Origin: Utricularia gibba
Lineage: Eukaryota; Streptophyta; Magnoliopsida; Lamiales; Lentibulariaceae
NCBI GenBank assembly: GCA_002189035.1
Contig: CM007989.1
Coordinates: forward strand, 7,917,501-7,981,500
Direction: 5' to 3'
DNA length: 64,000 nt
Under the pieces are notes generated by a model. It was given only the letters and a program-made list of their open reading frames with translations, ran no database searches and was not told the DNA's origin. Below, one piece after another: positions 32,544 through 42,813 of this stretch (position 1 is the first letter of the stretch; each line of letters begins with the position of its first letter). The position numbers and the translations under genes were made by a program.

Positions 32544-35412
32544 TCAAGAGCTACCATTAGAATGAGTAATAGCAGCTCTCATTGCTGGGGCTTTTCTATT
32601 CTGATGAATAAAAGAGAAGAGTGAATGCTTCTGCTTCTTTGGTTTGGTCCCAAATATAAACGACCTAAGAGGAACTTTAGCCCTGCTCATTGAATGTTTC
32701 AACTGAGGTTGATCAGTAGTTATAGCGAAGTCTTCATTCATTTGGGTAACTGTCTTCTCGATCTTCAGTTGAAGTTCTCCCACCTGATCGAAGCATGACT
32801 GCAGCTCTTCCCTCACTTTATCTTGCTCTTGTTTCATATTCAAAATCTCACCATGTAACTTTGCAGCTTGATGACTTGCAAGACCCTCTTCAACACCTTC
32901 GGCCAATGTTCTGGTTATTTCCTCTTGGATGCTGCATATAGAAGAAAATCTGCGTTTCAGTTCGTCTTTGAGGGAAGCTGTGCGCTCCAACCATATCGTT
33001 AGTTCTGTTTGGATCTCTCTCAGGTGCTTGTAAATTGGCCTGGCTTCGGATTTTAGCTGGTTTGCATCACTTCCTTCTTGTTTCTTTTTCTCACCGAGCT
33101 TTGATATTTCATCCTGCAAGTCCCTTACTTCACTCTTGAATTTTTGTACCTCGTGGTATGATGTACTGAATCTCAACCAGAAATCCAGGTTCTCATCCAG
33201 TATCACATTGATATCTCCACGCAGCTTTTCCTCTACTGGTGATTTCTTTGCTGATCCATCGATATAAATCAACTTGATGTCATCTTCTCTGTAGTCATTC
33301 TTGGATTCTGCTTCCATATTTTCATCCCTTGGAGAATTGAGCAGTAGGCCACCCTCATTGTCAGTTACCTGAGCATGGTTCAGTTTTTGCTGAAGATGCT
33401 GGATTTGCCGATCCCTCTTCAAAATAGTTTCTTTGAGCTCTTTCATTTGAACCATCATATCAAAATGCATGTCCTTGTCTTTCTTCTCTGAGTCATTCAA
33501 CTTCTTCTTAACATCCTTGTAGTTCCTAAGGATGGCTGTGTATTCCTTAAGAAGAATCTTCTCTCTGTCCTCCGTTCCACTCAACAGCATCTGCTGCCAG
33601 CTTACATCGTCTACCTCTTTCACATTTTCTTCTTTTGCTTCACCATTTCCAAGCTCATTCGCATTGCTGCCTACAACAACAGTGTCCATGGGTTTTTCAT
33701 CCACAAGTGTCACAGTTTTTTTTACCTGCTGTTTGACATCGTCACTTGTACTGTTGTCTGTAATGATAGTTTCCATGGGTTTTTCATCCACAAAAGTCAC
33801 CGTTTTTTTCACTTGCTGTTTGACTTCGTGCTGTGGCTCAACTTGTACATCCACTTCTTGCACTTCTTGTGTCACAGAAGGTTCAACTTTCAGAACATTT
33901 TGAATCGTATTTGATGTGTCAACATCGTTGTTATACTTGATCCCTTCTTGCAATTCAGCCTCAGCATCTTCATCTGGTCTAACACCGCCCAGTTTCCCAG
34001 AGAGCTGATCAAGACTCGAGAGGGCCTGTGAAAAATTAGCGTGCAGGTTGTTTCCTTGGCTCTCAACGTTCTTGTTAAGATTCTGGATTCTGCTCAGTTT
34101 CTCCTCCAACTCCGTAACCCTGATGCTCAGATTTTGAGCATCCCCTATCAAATTTTCTTTTTCATCTTCAAGATTCTTTATCTGGGAATGAAGATCATCT
34201 GCTTCTGTTCTTAGAGTATCAATAAGAGCAGTCTGTGATGAAACTGCTGTTTCTAAGTTGATAACCTTAATCACCAGCTCGTCAATCTTCTCCGCCAGTT
34301 CTGTAACTGTGAGAGATTGAAACTCTGAATCTTTACCCACATTATCATTCTGAGGAATCTCATCTTCCTTGGATTGGTGTATCAGCCCACTTCCACCTTC
34401 ACTATTGTCACTCCCACTTCCCATCCGTTCATCCAATTGGTCTTTCAAATACTTGTTCTTGAGAGAGCTAAGAAGCTCCCGAGCTTGTTCTACTTTCTTG
34501 TACTCCTCCCTTGCTTCCCTTGTAGCATTCTCCTGCTTCTCCTGCAACGCAGCTAGAGTTTCCTGACAAGATTTCAAAGCAGCCTCAGCCATTAGTGTAC
34601 GAGCTTCACTGTCCTCAATCACTGTGTCAACCTCAAACTCATCTTGAAGCTTGCACACCTTGTCCTGCTTCTCCATGATCTGGTTCTCTATCTCCCAATA
34701 TTTGGCCAACCCACTTTCATACGAGCTCTTGACAAACTCTTTGATCGTCTGCAACACAAGGATCTCTTTATTAAGCTTTTCAATCTCTCCAAAAGCATCT
34801 TCCTTGCTTAAACCTAAAGCAGCTGCAGCTTTAGCACGAGGTAGAGGCTTTGGCACATTTTCCTTGGCTTTAAGCTTCCTGGAAGCTGTATGCACAAGCC
34901 CCTGAAGATTCTGAATAGGCACTTTTGGCACATTGGGGATATTCGGCCCTGGATTCACGGGTAAAATTGGAGCATTCTTGAAAGCTTTTTGAACCTCACA
35001 GTCGTCCTCTTCATCCATAGTGAACTGAACCTGTTCTGGGAAAACTGTGGCAATGGTATGGTTGGCGTTCTGTAATTCCTTAGACAACATATCATAACGG
35101 TCGGCCAGTGCCTTGAAGGAACGGTAGGATTCTTCAATGGCGTTTATGATCTCCGGCCGCCGTTTGTAGTACATCTCCGCCCTTTTTGCAAAGGAATCCC
35201 CATCTTCGTCTATCAGTTTGATTGTGCTATGCATCTTTTCTTCCATGTCTGCAAATCACCGATTGCAATGCAATGATACATTTGAATTTCGAAAACAAGT
35301 TGTGTGAAAATTAGTGACCTTGAAGGCATTGTTCCAGCCATTTAGATTGTTTGGTTCTGATATGGCTAGCCCACCACCATGAACACGCATTGCTTGCAGC
35401 TCTCTGCAGCAT
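32544..35412 (-). CDS. NETWORKED 2-type (KIP1-like) actin-binding coiled-coil protein
   Basis: NET proteins are plant-specific: an N-terminal NAB domain binds actin filaments and long coiled coils target membranes; NET2 members act in pollen tubes. There are two exons, 35319-35412 and 32544-35248 (932 residues, the usual NET2 size). Exon 1 encodes MLQRAASNACSWWWASHIRT and KQSKWLEQCLQ, the start of the NAB domain. Exon 2 completes it (TIKLIDEDGDSFAKRAEMYY, KRRPEIINAIEESYRSFKAL, about residues 1-85). SRKLKAKENVPKPLPRAKAA and a long heptad-rich region follow. Around residues 490-520 a short unit reading QQVKKTVTFVDEKPM recurs almost exactly as QQVKKTVTLVDEKPM, an internal duplication of roughly 27 residues. 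The C-terminus (KVPLRSFIFGTKPKKQKHSL) is basic and conserved in NET2. Cysteine replaces the usual tyrosine in NAYSWWW. Confidence 0.95.
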
Positions 35413-37094
35413 TTTCTATCGTCTTCTCCTCTCGCCCTCCTTCAATGCATCAAGAATGAGTAGTTACTAGCAGAAGAAATCGCAACTTGGCTAAACATGG
35501 CGTCGATCAGGTAACAGACGGAGAAAGAATTTTTTTTACACGAGAATGGAAATGGCGACACCATTCTTCAGGAGAGCGTCGTTGAATCATTGGTTTGTGA
35601 GGATTCTTCGGATCAAAATAACTGAAGAACCAGCCATCTCCCCTCGTTCAACAACCCATTTTTAGGCTTCTTTTTCCGATCTTGATACATCGCCTGCCAA
35701 TAAGACGCGGAAAGAGCCGCATTCCTACAGCGCCACGTCTGTAGAAGCTGTCGGCAACTTCCACACTCCCAGCAACGCGGGAGCAGAGCACGGCACCCGT
35801 AACCTCCTCCGTTCCGCAACCCCATTCCGTCAGCTGATACCTGGAAACCTGTAGAGTTCATGAGATCTGATACTGCCCTTTGTTGGACTCCTGGGAGGAA
35901 AACGTTCTTCTCGATTTCGATTGAAGGGCTTTCAATCGTCGCTCAACGGTCAGTGTACGGAGTTCTCCGTTTCCACTCTTTGTTTAAGAAATCGCAGCGG
36001 CGGCAAACGGCTACGGTTACGGACTTCTCCGGGAAACTCTTTACCTACCCGTCAATGTTTAGTGGGCCGGCTTCCTATTGGGCTATCATTTTATCTCTTT
36101 TCAGGAAGCCCATAGTCCAAATCTCATCGAACTCATCATTTAAATTATAGCTCAATTTTTTTTTATACAACCCCAAAAAAATAATAAAAAACGGCCAATT
36201 TCTTGCCAAAAAAAAAAAATCAGAAATAGCAAACGGATTCATATTTTTTAAAAAAACAAGGTTTAAATGTCACAAATCACATTATACTTTCACAATATTA
36301 TTCATTTTGAATACTTATTTTCTATATTTAAATTAAAGTTTGGTTTGAAATTGTCTACAACATAACGTTCTGAATCGAGTTCCAAACTCATCACGTAGAA
36401 CCACACTATCTTGACCTGAAGATGCTGTGTGGTTTCTTGAACATTTGAGTATTATAAAATAACAAAAAAATTTCAAAATTTTTTATAGGATCCGGTACAC
36501 CACTCCTGATATATTCAAACCTAAGATGATGTGTGGTTTCTTGATTCTGGAATAATATCCATCAAATATTGATAATTCACACTGAAATGATATCAATAAA
36601 AAATTTAGAAGTATTTTTTTTTATTTTAATTAGATGGAGAGATTTAAATATTTTTTAAATTATCATTCATCCTAGAATTTTGTTCACATTTAATTTTGAA
36701 ATTAGTATAAAGTTCGGAGGATTCTTTCATTCATTATGAAATATTATAAAAATGTATTAAAAATTTCAAATTGATGTAACCAGTCAACCAAAATATTTTT
36801 AACCCTAAAATAAAATAGTATACCACTTGAATAAAAATATTGTTTTTGATTAAAGAATTAGTATAATAAGAAAAAAGAGAGACAAAGAGTTGGGTGATGT
36901 CAAAGAAGGAACACAAAACAAGAGCAATCATGATCCAGAAGATTGAACACAAAGCAGGAAGTTCACATGGTCTTCTCCTCTTTCCCTCATGAACCAGACT
37001 GCAAGCGCCTGTTAGAACGAAGGCATCAACTTGAATCACATTAATGGAGAGGAGCAAACGCGAACTGAGGATGCCAATGGCTGCTAACCTGAGT
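35413..37094. other. Intergenic between NET2 and MADS genes
   Basis: Bases 35413-35870 are probable 5' leader and promoter of NET2. TGGGCC/TGGGCT motifs lie at 36062-36110. Bases 36150-36850 are AT-rich with a short direct repeat. The region 36900-37090 is the 3' side of the MADS gene, including a candidate final mini-exon near 36985-37007. No independent gene is supported. Confidence 0.45.
36419..36544. repeat. Short direct repeat, 22 bp, spacing 104 bp
   Basis: AAGATGCTGTGTGGTTTCTT at 36419 recurs with one mismatch at 36523 (GATGATG for GATGCTG), each followed by GA. It lies in AT-rich spacer and may be the remnant of a tandem duplication. No flanking element was recognised. Confidence 0.5.
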
Positions 37095-38623
37095 TTAAGG
37101 GAGGGAGTCGGTATCTGAGGTATCGTGATCCTGGGGAGGGCCGCCATTGGAGCTGCAGCTCACAGACTCCGACCACTGGCCTTCGTCGGAGATCATGGCC
37201 GTCAACTCCGCGCCTCCCATGTCGTTTCCATGGCTCGACATATCCGCCACCTTGCGTTAAAAGTAGATGCATGATCATAAGATAAAGAGAGTTTGGATCA
37301 TTGCGTTTCTGTGAATGTACCAGTTGGTTCAGCCTTTGGTTCTCCTCCATGAGTTGCTTTCCCTGAGAGGGAAGTGAGAGAGCTTGGTTATCAAGAAGGA
37401 AATCAGAGAGGAAGCGTTTATGCATACAGACAGACCTTTTCTTGCAACCGCTTGATCTCGCTCGTGATTTTCTCCTCCTAGTTCAAAGGACAATGAGTAG
37501 AATAAGCTGTGAAAGAAGCAACATTTCATGCAACTCCCGGTATGGTAGCTTATTGAAACTAGGCACACTGACCTTCTTCTGAGTGACACGCTTTAATCCG
37601 GCTTGGATTGAAGTCTCGAGTCGCTGCAGCTCCTGAATGTTTAATCCTTGTAGCTCCTCTCCTCTTATCAGCCTGAATGACAGTTCATTGATCCCTTCAA
37701 AGGCTCACACACATGCAAACAGGTATGTATCTGTGTACCTGATGCCATGGCTTTTGTCAGCCAGTTCTCTGGTTAGTCTGGAGGAGCTGGAGCCCTCAGC
37801 TAACTGAAAATCAGATATCTCATTTAACTCATAACTTGGGAAGCAATGAAAATGTCTGCAAAAACGAGAGCAGAACCTGCGAAGGTTGCCCATTGGGACT
37901 TAGGTTCTGGAAATGCAAATCACGCCTTTCCAGTATCTCCTTCATGCTGCAGCAAAACACTAAACATCATCATTTAAGCCAGGAAGCAGCTTAATGTTTT
38001 AAACGAAGGGACGCTCTTGTATCTGATATCATAGAGTGGATATGTCGATGAACAGATACAAGAGAACATAATCTTAAAATTCCCGAGAAAACCCACTTTC
38101 AGTTTTTTATAGCGTCTTCGGGAGTGTGAGACATCAGCTTCAATACAAACAAAGGAAAACAAGAACTAATGATACATTACAAAGATTAGATCTGGATCAG
38201 GTGGAGAAGATCAGTGACATTGTCAGAAACCAAGGACATTAAAAAACAAACAAATTCTGCTTCATCCAATAAACATCGAGAAAACGATCACCCCATCCAG
38301 TACATGGATTCATTAATTATTGTATAAATAAACAAAAGAAAACTCATGGATCTCTGCTCCTACACCAAGGAAAGCTGCCATCTTGAATTTTCAGCCCGTC
38401 AGAGAAAACAAACAAAGGCATTACTTAAAAGGGTACGAGACCTGGAGCTGGCGTGTTCATACAGTTTGCCGGAATCGGAGAATACAATTACACCAACATC
38501 AGAATCACACAGAAGCGCAAGCTCATCGGCCTTCCTGAAGAGCCCTCTTCTTCTCTTGGAGAAAGTCACTTGCCCCTCAGCTGTGCTGTCGATTTTCTTG
38601 ATCGGAATCCTTTCTCTCGCCAT
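37095..38623 (-). CDS. MIKC-type MADS-box factor, SVP/AGL24 (StMADS11) clade
   Basis: A MADS transcription factor of the clade that controls flowering time, dormancy and inflorescence identity. Exons on the minus strand: 38442-38623, 37877-37946, 37739-37803, 37573-37672, 37436-37477, 37321-37362 and 37095-37250 (218 residues). The MADS domain is residues 1-60 ([40 protein letters not shown]). The I/K regions include [38 protein letters not shown] and [20 protein letters not shown], typical of SVP. The two 42-nt exons are the usual K-box exons. The C-terminus has [11 protein letters not shown], then ends TSDTDSLP. The family normally ends SDTSLKLGL; here a tandem CTCC repeat (CTCCCTCC) shifts the frame, and removing one unit would give DSLKLR in frame, with a further exon after a donor GTTAGC. 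So the terminal repression-like motif is lost or the base call is wrong. Confidence 0.93.
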
Positions 38624-40655
38624 AGGGATGTGTCCTTTTTTCCAAAAGGGTTTCGAACTAAACGCAGGAGAGAAATCAAAATGGCATTAGTTACCCGTTT
38701 TTGAAGTGGATCACACAGATAAAACAAACTAAAGGGCAGGAAGGAAATGGAGTGACGGGCATACACCACTCAGATCCCGATGAACACAAGAAGAGGAAGC
38801 ACCAAAAATGAAAGATAACAAGAACACGTCCAGAAAAACAAGAAAATAACCCAGAAACAAGAGGTGAAGAGGAGGAAGAATGCTTCTCAATTTTCTCCAC
38901 TATATGGAATTCTATGGTTGTGTTTCCATCTTGTTCATTGGCCTCGTCTTTTGCCCTTTGAGAGAGGGAAGGGACGCTACTGCAGCTCTTAGGAGTTGGG
39001 GCTCGCATCGAATATCCGTACACGTGTCTTTGTGCAAAATAACACACACTAGTTCAATTTTCCTTTTCCTTTTTTTTTACGACAATTATAAAGATTTATC
39101 TCAATTTTCTTTTTTAATTCAGATTCTTGGATTATATGATTCAAAATAAGAATCATATTGCAATATATTTGAAAATTTAAATAAAACCTGCAATTACTAT
39201 ATTTTTAAATTAAATACTATATAATAATTAATCTATAAAATTACGTTAATAGTCACTGCTATTTACCTAAATAGCATAATTGTTCACCCTAAACAGTATT
39301 TTAATCCATAACATTTCAAAACCATTAATAATTGGTTTCCTCTGTTAAAAACCAGAAAAAAAATAGCCCTCTCTATTTATACGAATGATAAAACCAATAC
39401 CCAATTTAAAACCCTAATTTTTTTCCCAATTGAAATTTACTATTTTTGATCAATATACGGCGACGATCAGAGAAAATTGGTATCAATTTTATCAAATTAT
39501 TAAATAATAGGAATCAAATATATCTGGTTTTTAAATATTGATGACTAATTATAAATGATATTCTAACAGTATGTATAAAAATGATTGAACTAAAAGATTA
39601 TAAATTAAATATATTCGGTATGTCTAAAGTTGAGGACGAAGTATACCCGGTACATCAAAATTTGAGGATTAAATGTACCAAAGTGATTAATTATGTTATT
39701 TTTATTAAATATTAGAGACTAATCGAAATAATTTTAAAAACTTTAGGAATTTTTTTCATGCCCATAATTAATCTTTTTTCCCCTTTATCTAAACTCAAAT
39801 AAGTTAAAGCTTTTTTATTATAAGCTCACCGACTAAATAAATTAAATTTATTTTTTTAAATTCATTACGTAATAAATATACATTATTTTTTATTATATTA
39901 AATGATTTGAAAATACTCATAAATGTACAGTGAGCAGCCCAGCTGTCCAGCTCGTGTTAGCCCATGGGCCAACCCAGATTACAAGTGGACCATGGCCCAC
40001 ACGGGTGTTGGTCGGCCCGTGGGCCGTATTGACAGGTAGCTACCGTCTCCACCTTCACGGGGGTACTATTACCAGGTGCCCGCGGAACCGCGCATATTTT
40101 GTGAAGGAATATCGATTTTTTTTTTTTTTTTTTTTTTTTTGAGGAGCTAGAATCCGATTTTTAGGACGGATGCTTTTGCGGTTGAAAAGATGGCTTTGGT
40201 TCTTCTGTGATTGTGTTTCTGTTGACAAGGGAAGAAGTGTTTTCCACGGGCTGGACTCTGGTTCGTTTCTGAACACCTTTGTTTTTTTAAGTTTTCGCGA
40301 TCTTTGGAGATACATTCGTGTTGGGTGGAGGGCAATTTGCTGGATTTGATGATCTTGTGTTCGTTGTGGCAAGAGGGAAACGAAAAGGAATTAAATTTAA
40401 GTTTTGGAAGTTTCCCTGAAACATCTTCAAGCCCTAATAAGTTATGCTGTTACTCCCCTGTTTCCTTCAAGACTGCATTTTTTGGATATTAAATGAGTTC
40501 TTCAATTGCGTTAATCTATTCTATTACATGCATTGGTATTGAATGATAGGATTTTGAAAAGCAATTGAAGCTCTGCTACTCTCTGATGACGGTGAAATTA
40601 TCTGTGGTTATATATATCTACTTGCTTGCAGGAACTTGGACAAAGTTTGATTGCT
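38624..40655. other. Divergent intergenic region between MADS and BED genes
   Basis: Bases 38624-39000 are MADS 5' leader and promoter. Bases 39050-39920 are AT-rich without genes. At 39940-40030 there is a dense cluster of GGCCCA/TGGGCC/AGCCCA motifs. A 25-base T run lies at 40116-40140. A leader exon of the BED gene probably lies within 40140-40330; an acceptor TTGCAG ends at 40631, before its start codon. Confidence 0.45.
40116..40140. repeat. Homopolymer T run (25 bases)
   Basis: Twenty-five consecutive T bases upstream of the BED-finger gene, likely in or near its promoter. Length accuracy is doubtful for any sequencing method. Confidence 0.9.
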
Positions 40656-41428
40656 ATGGAAAAAGAAAACTTGGTCAACCCAAGTTTGCTGTGTGAAGAT
40701 AGGTGGCCATTATGGAGATACGTGAAGCACCATGGGAGGCCTAGTGGAACCTCAGGGAATGCATCTTGGACATGCAGCTTCTGTGACAGAAAGTTTAAGG
40801 GCTCATATTCTAGAGTGAGGGCTCATCTGTTGAAGGATACGAGAAAAGGCATAGCTATCTGCCAAAGTGTGTGTCGCCAGAATATTACAGAAATGTTAAG
40901 GCTGGAAGAAGAGGCAAGCAAGAGACGAGGCCATCATGTTAACTTTGTTTATAGCCAGTCTTCCATTTGTTGCAAGTCTACATCTGCAGAAACGTTAGAG
41001 TCCACTCATGCTGAATGTGACACTGCACAAGGAGGCAAGAAAAACAAATCAGGAGGTCAACGAACCTTAGATGATGCACAGAGAATAAAAGAGCTCGATA
41101 GCGAGATTGCCAACATGTTTTACTCAGCTGGACTTCCAACTAATCTTGCCCAAAATCCTCACTTTGTAAAGGCGTTCTCTCTAGCTGCTTCTCTCGGGAT
41201 ATCAGGTATCTAATTCTTGGCCAAATCAAGTTTGATCGTATGTTAATGTTCTCATGTTGGAACTGCATTTATAAATTGTTGTCCTGATTAGGATACAAGC
41301 CTCCATCCTACGATTCCCTAAGAACAAAACTGTTGGAGAAAGAGGAGAAGAACAGGGACTCAGCAGGAGATGGAACAACTGATGAATGTGCAAGCAAACT
41401 TTCATCTTCCCCTGAGGTAAATAACTGA
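40656..41428 (+). CDS. BED-type zinc-finger protein, truncated hAT-transposase derivative
   Basis: Two exons, 40656-41205 and 41292-41428, encode 228 residues. The N-terminal BED-like finger reads DRWPLWRYVKHHGRPSG, then ASWTCSFCDRKFKGSYSRVR and AHLLKDTRKGIAICQSV, with the Cys-Cys pair and downstream His typical of plant hAT-derived proteins. After a low-complexity linker, FYSAGLPTNLAQNPHFVKAF and YKPPSYDSLRTKLL match the start of the DUF659 region that precedes the hAT catalytic core. The frame then stops at TGA 41426-41428, just past a possible donor GAG/GTAAAT. I found no DUF659 remainder or C-terminal dimerisation domain downstream, so it is either a short domesticated protein or a 3'-truncated gene. 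An acceptor at 40626-40631 suggests a leader intron. Function unknown; DNA binding inferred. Confidence 0.75.
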
Positions 41429-41854
41429 GTATATGCAAGGTGATGCTAAGCTGTGGGAGGTAGCTCATCCCGCCCATATGCTGATTTGATTCTAACCCGT
41501 CGTCTCCAATTCCCACCCCAAAAAAAAAAAAAAAAAACTGACCCAACAGTCTCTTCCCCCAAGAAGAATAGGATGTGCGGCAGCATGTGAATCTATGAAG
41601 ATCTTTGTGCAAAATTTCCATAGAAACTCATGTAGTAGTGGTTCAAGAGAAACTGCATGTATACCATACCATCTTTAACATAACTTGACAGTTGACTTCA
41701 GCAGACTTTATATCCAGCATCTGTCAGCCACAACCAAAATGAACCAAAGTATACTTTTTTAACAAGGCCCTTCAATTTAGCTCTACAGCAAACCATCATG
41801 GGGAAAAAAATATTACGAATAAAGTCTGTAATTTGGGAGTGTGCAATCAATCTA

Positions 41855-42139
41855 CTACCCACAAACACAACCAATAAAGAGCTTCTGTAGGAATGGATCA
41901 GTATCAGACATCCTAATGTGTGGATGAGATTTGCCTGCGTCGGAATAAGGTGATTCTTGAGAGATGAGCGTGGAGCGCAGCAGCGTAGGGGATGGCGCCG
42001 CAGATGAGAAGCTCCATTGCCCCACGAAGGTGTTGAGATTGCGGACCGGCGGGCAGTAGATGATGAGCGGCGCCGCGGAGAATGCCACCACCAGCAAAAG
42101 ATGTAACATCAGAGAGAAGGGTCTCCTGGTTTGAAACAC
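41855..42139 (-). CDS. Small putative membrane protein, possibly frame-shifted
   Basis: A 94-codon frame starting MFQTRRPFSLMLHLLLVVAF with one clear hydrophobic segment (about residues 9-28), followed by PLIIYCPPVRNLNTFVG. This N-terminus resembles a family of small plant proteins of about 70 residues with one N-terminal membrane segment and a PPVR motif (from memory, uncertain). After FVG the annotated frame is serine/proline-rich and unlike the family. The next frame reads AMELLICGAIPYAAALHAHL and SRITLFRR, which looks more like the amphipathic C-terminus. One missing base near 42018 could explain this. A GC-rich island and coherent N-terminus favour a real gene. Confidence 0.35.
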   Translation of the reverse strand: MFQTRRPFSLMLHLLLVVAFSAAPLIIYCPPVRNLNTFVGQWSFSSAAPSPTLLRSTLISQESPYSDAGKSHPHIRMSDTDPFLQKLFIGCVCG

Positions 42140-42704
42140 GCGAAGGCAGATATAAGGCCGAACGATAAGATCTCGACGTTTCCTGGAATGTACGCGATGA
42201 CTCTTCTGTTAGGCAAATGACTCGTAGGAGGTTTCAAGGCAACTCCATGGCCGCTTCTTCTCCTTGGAACCAAAACGGCGGCTGTTTGGTGTTGACTAGT
42301 AGATTGGATCATGGAGTTTTCAACATTTTGATATTAAATACCAAACTCCTATTTCAAAAGAATAAAAATTTAAAAATGATTTAAAACATAAAATCTAATT
42401 TTTTTTATAATATTATTTTTAGAAAATAAGAATAAAAAATAAAATGAAATAATGTTCTGTACATATTTCTGATTTATAATACAAATTTATAAAAATAAAA
42501 AAATACATTATATTCATTAAATTCATTAATTTTCCAATCTCCCATTTTTCAGTCCTTTGATTGAACACATTTTAGAACTTCAATCTTCATTATCAGTAAA
42601 ACTGAAAGCATTTGATGACCAACTAAAGATTATCTTTTGATAAGGAAAAGAGTTTTTACTTAGAAAAAAATTGCACAGCAAGGATCAACAATCACTTCCC
42701 TATA

Positions 42705-42731
42705 TCTCTCTCTCTCTCTCTCTCTCTCTCT
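42705..42731. repeat. TC dinucleotide microsatellite
   Basis: About 13 TC units, downstream of the guanylate kinase stop codon. Confidence 0.95.
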
Positions 42732-42813
42732 TGAAACGGGTTGCGAAAATTAAGGGAAGACACAACAGACCATCACAGCATTTCTTTCATGGTAAGGACA
42801 CTACTGTAATGAG

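Larger units (their letters stand above)
41429..42813. other. Convergent intergenic region between BED and guanylate kinase genes
   Basis: Contains an A run near 41520-41538, one small minus-strand ORF (listed separately), AT-rich DNA at 42330-42640 and a TC dinucleotide run at 42705-42731. Nothing else is supported. Confidence 0.5.

Noticed and set aside
36734-37147. 137-codon minus-strand frame starting [20 protein letters not shown]
   Set aside because: It is the MADS last exon read in the wrong frame, running into AT-rich spacer. Only the SLKLR segment is meaningful and is treated under the frame-break finding.
39590-39700. Similarity between 39640-39690 and the reverse strand of about 55040-55140
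   Set aside because: Shared words such as TTGAGGATTAA occur in AT-rich DNA, but the alignment does not extend far enough by eye to call a repeat family.
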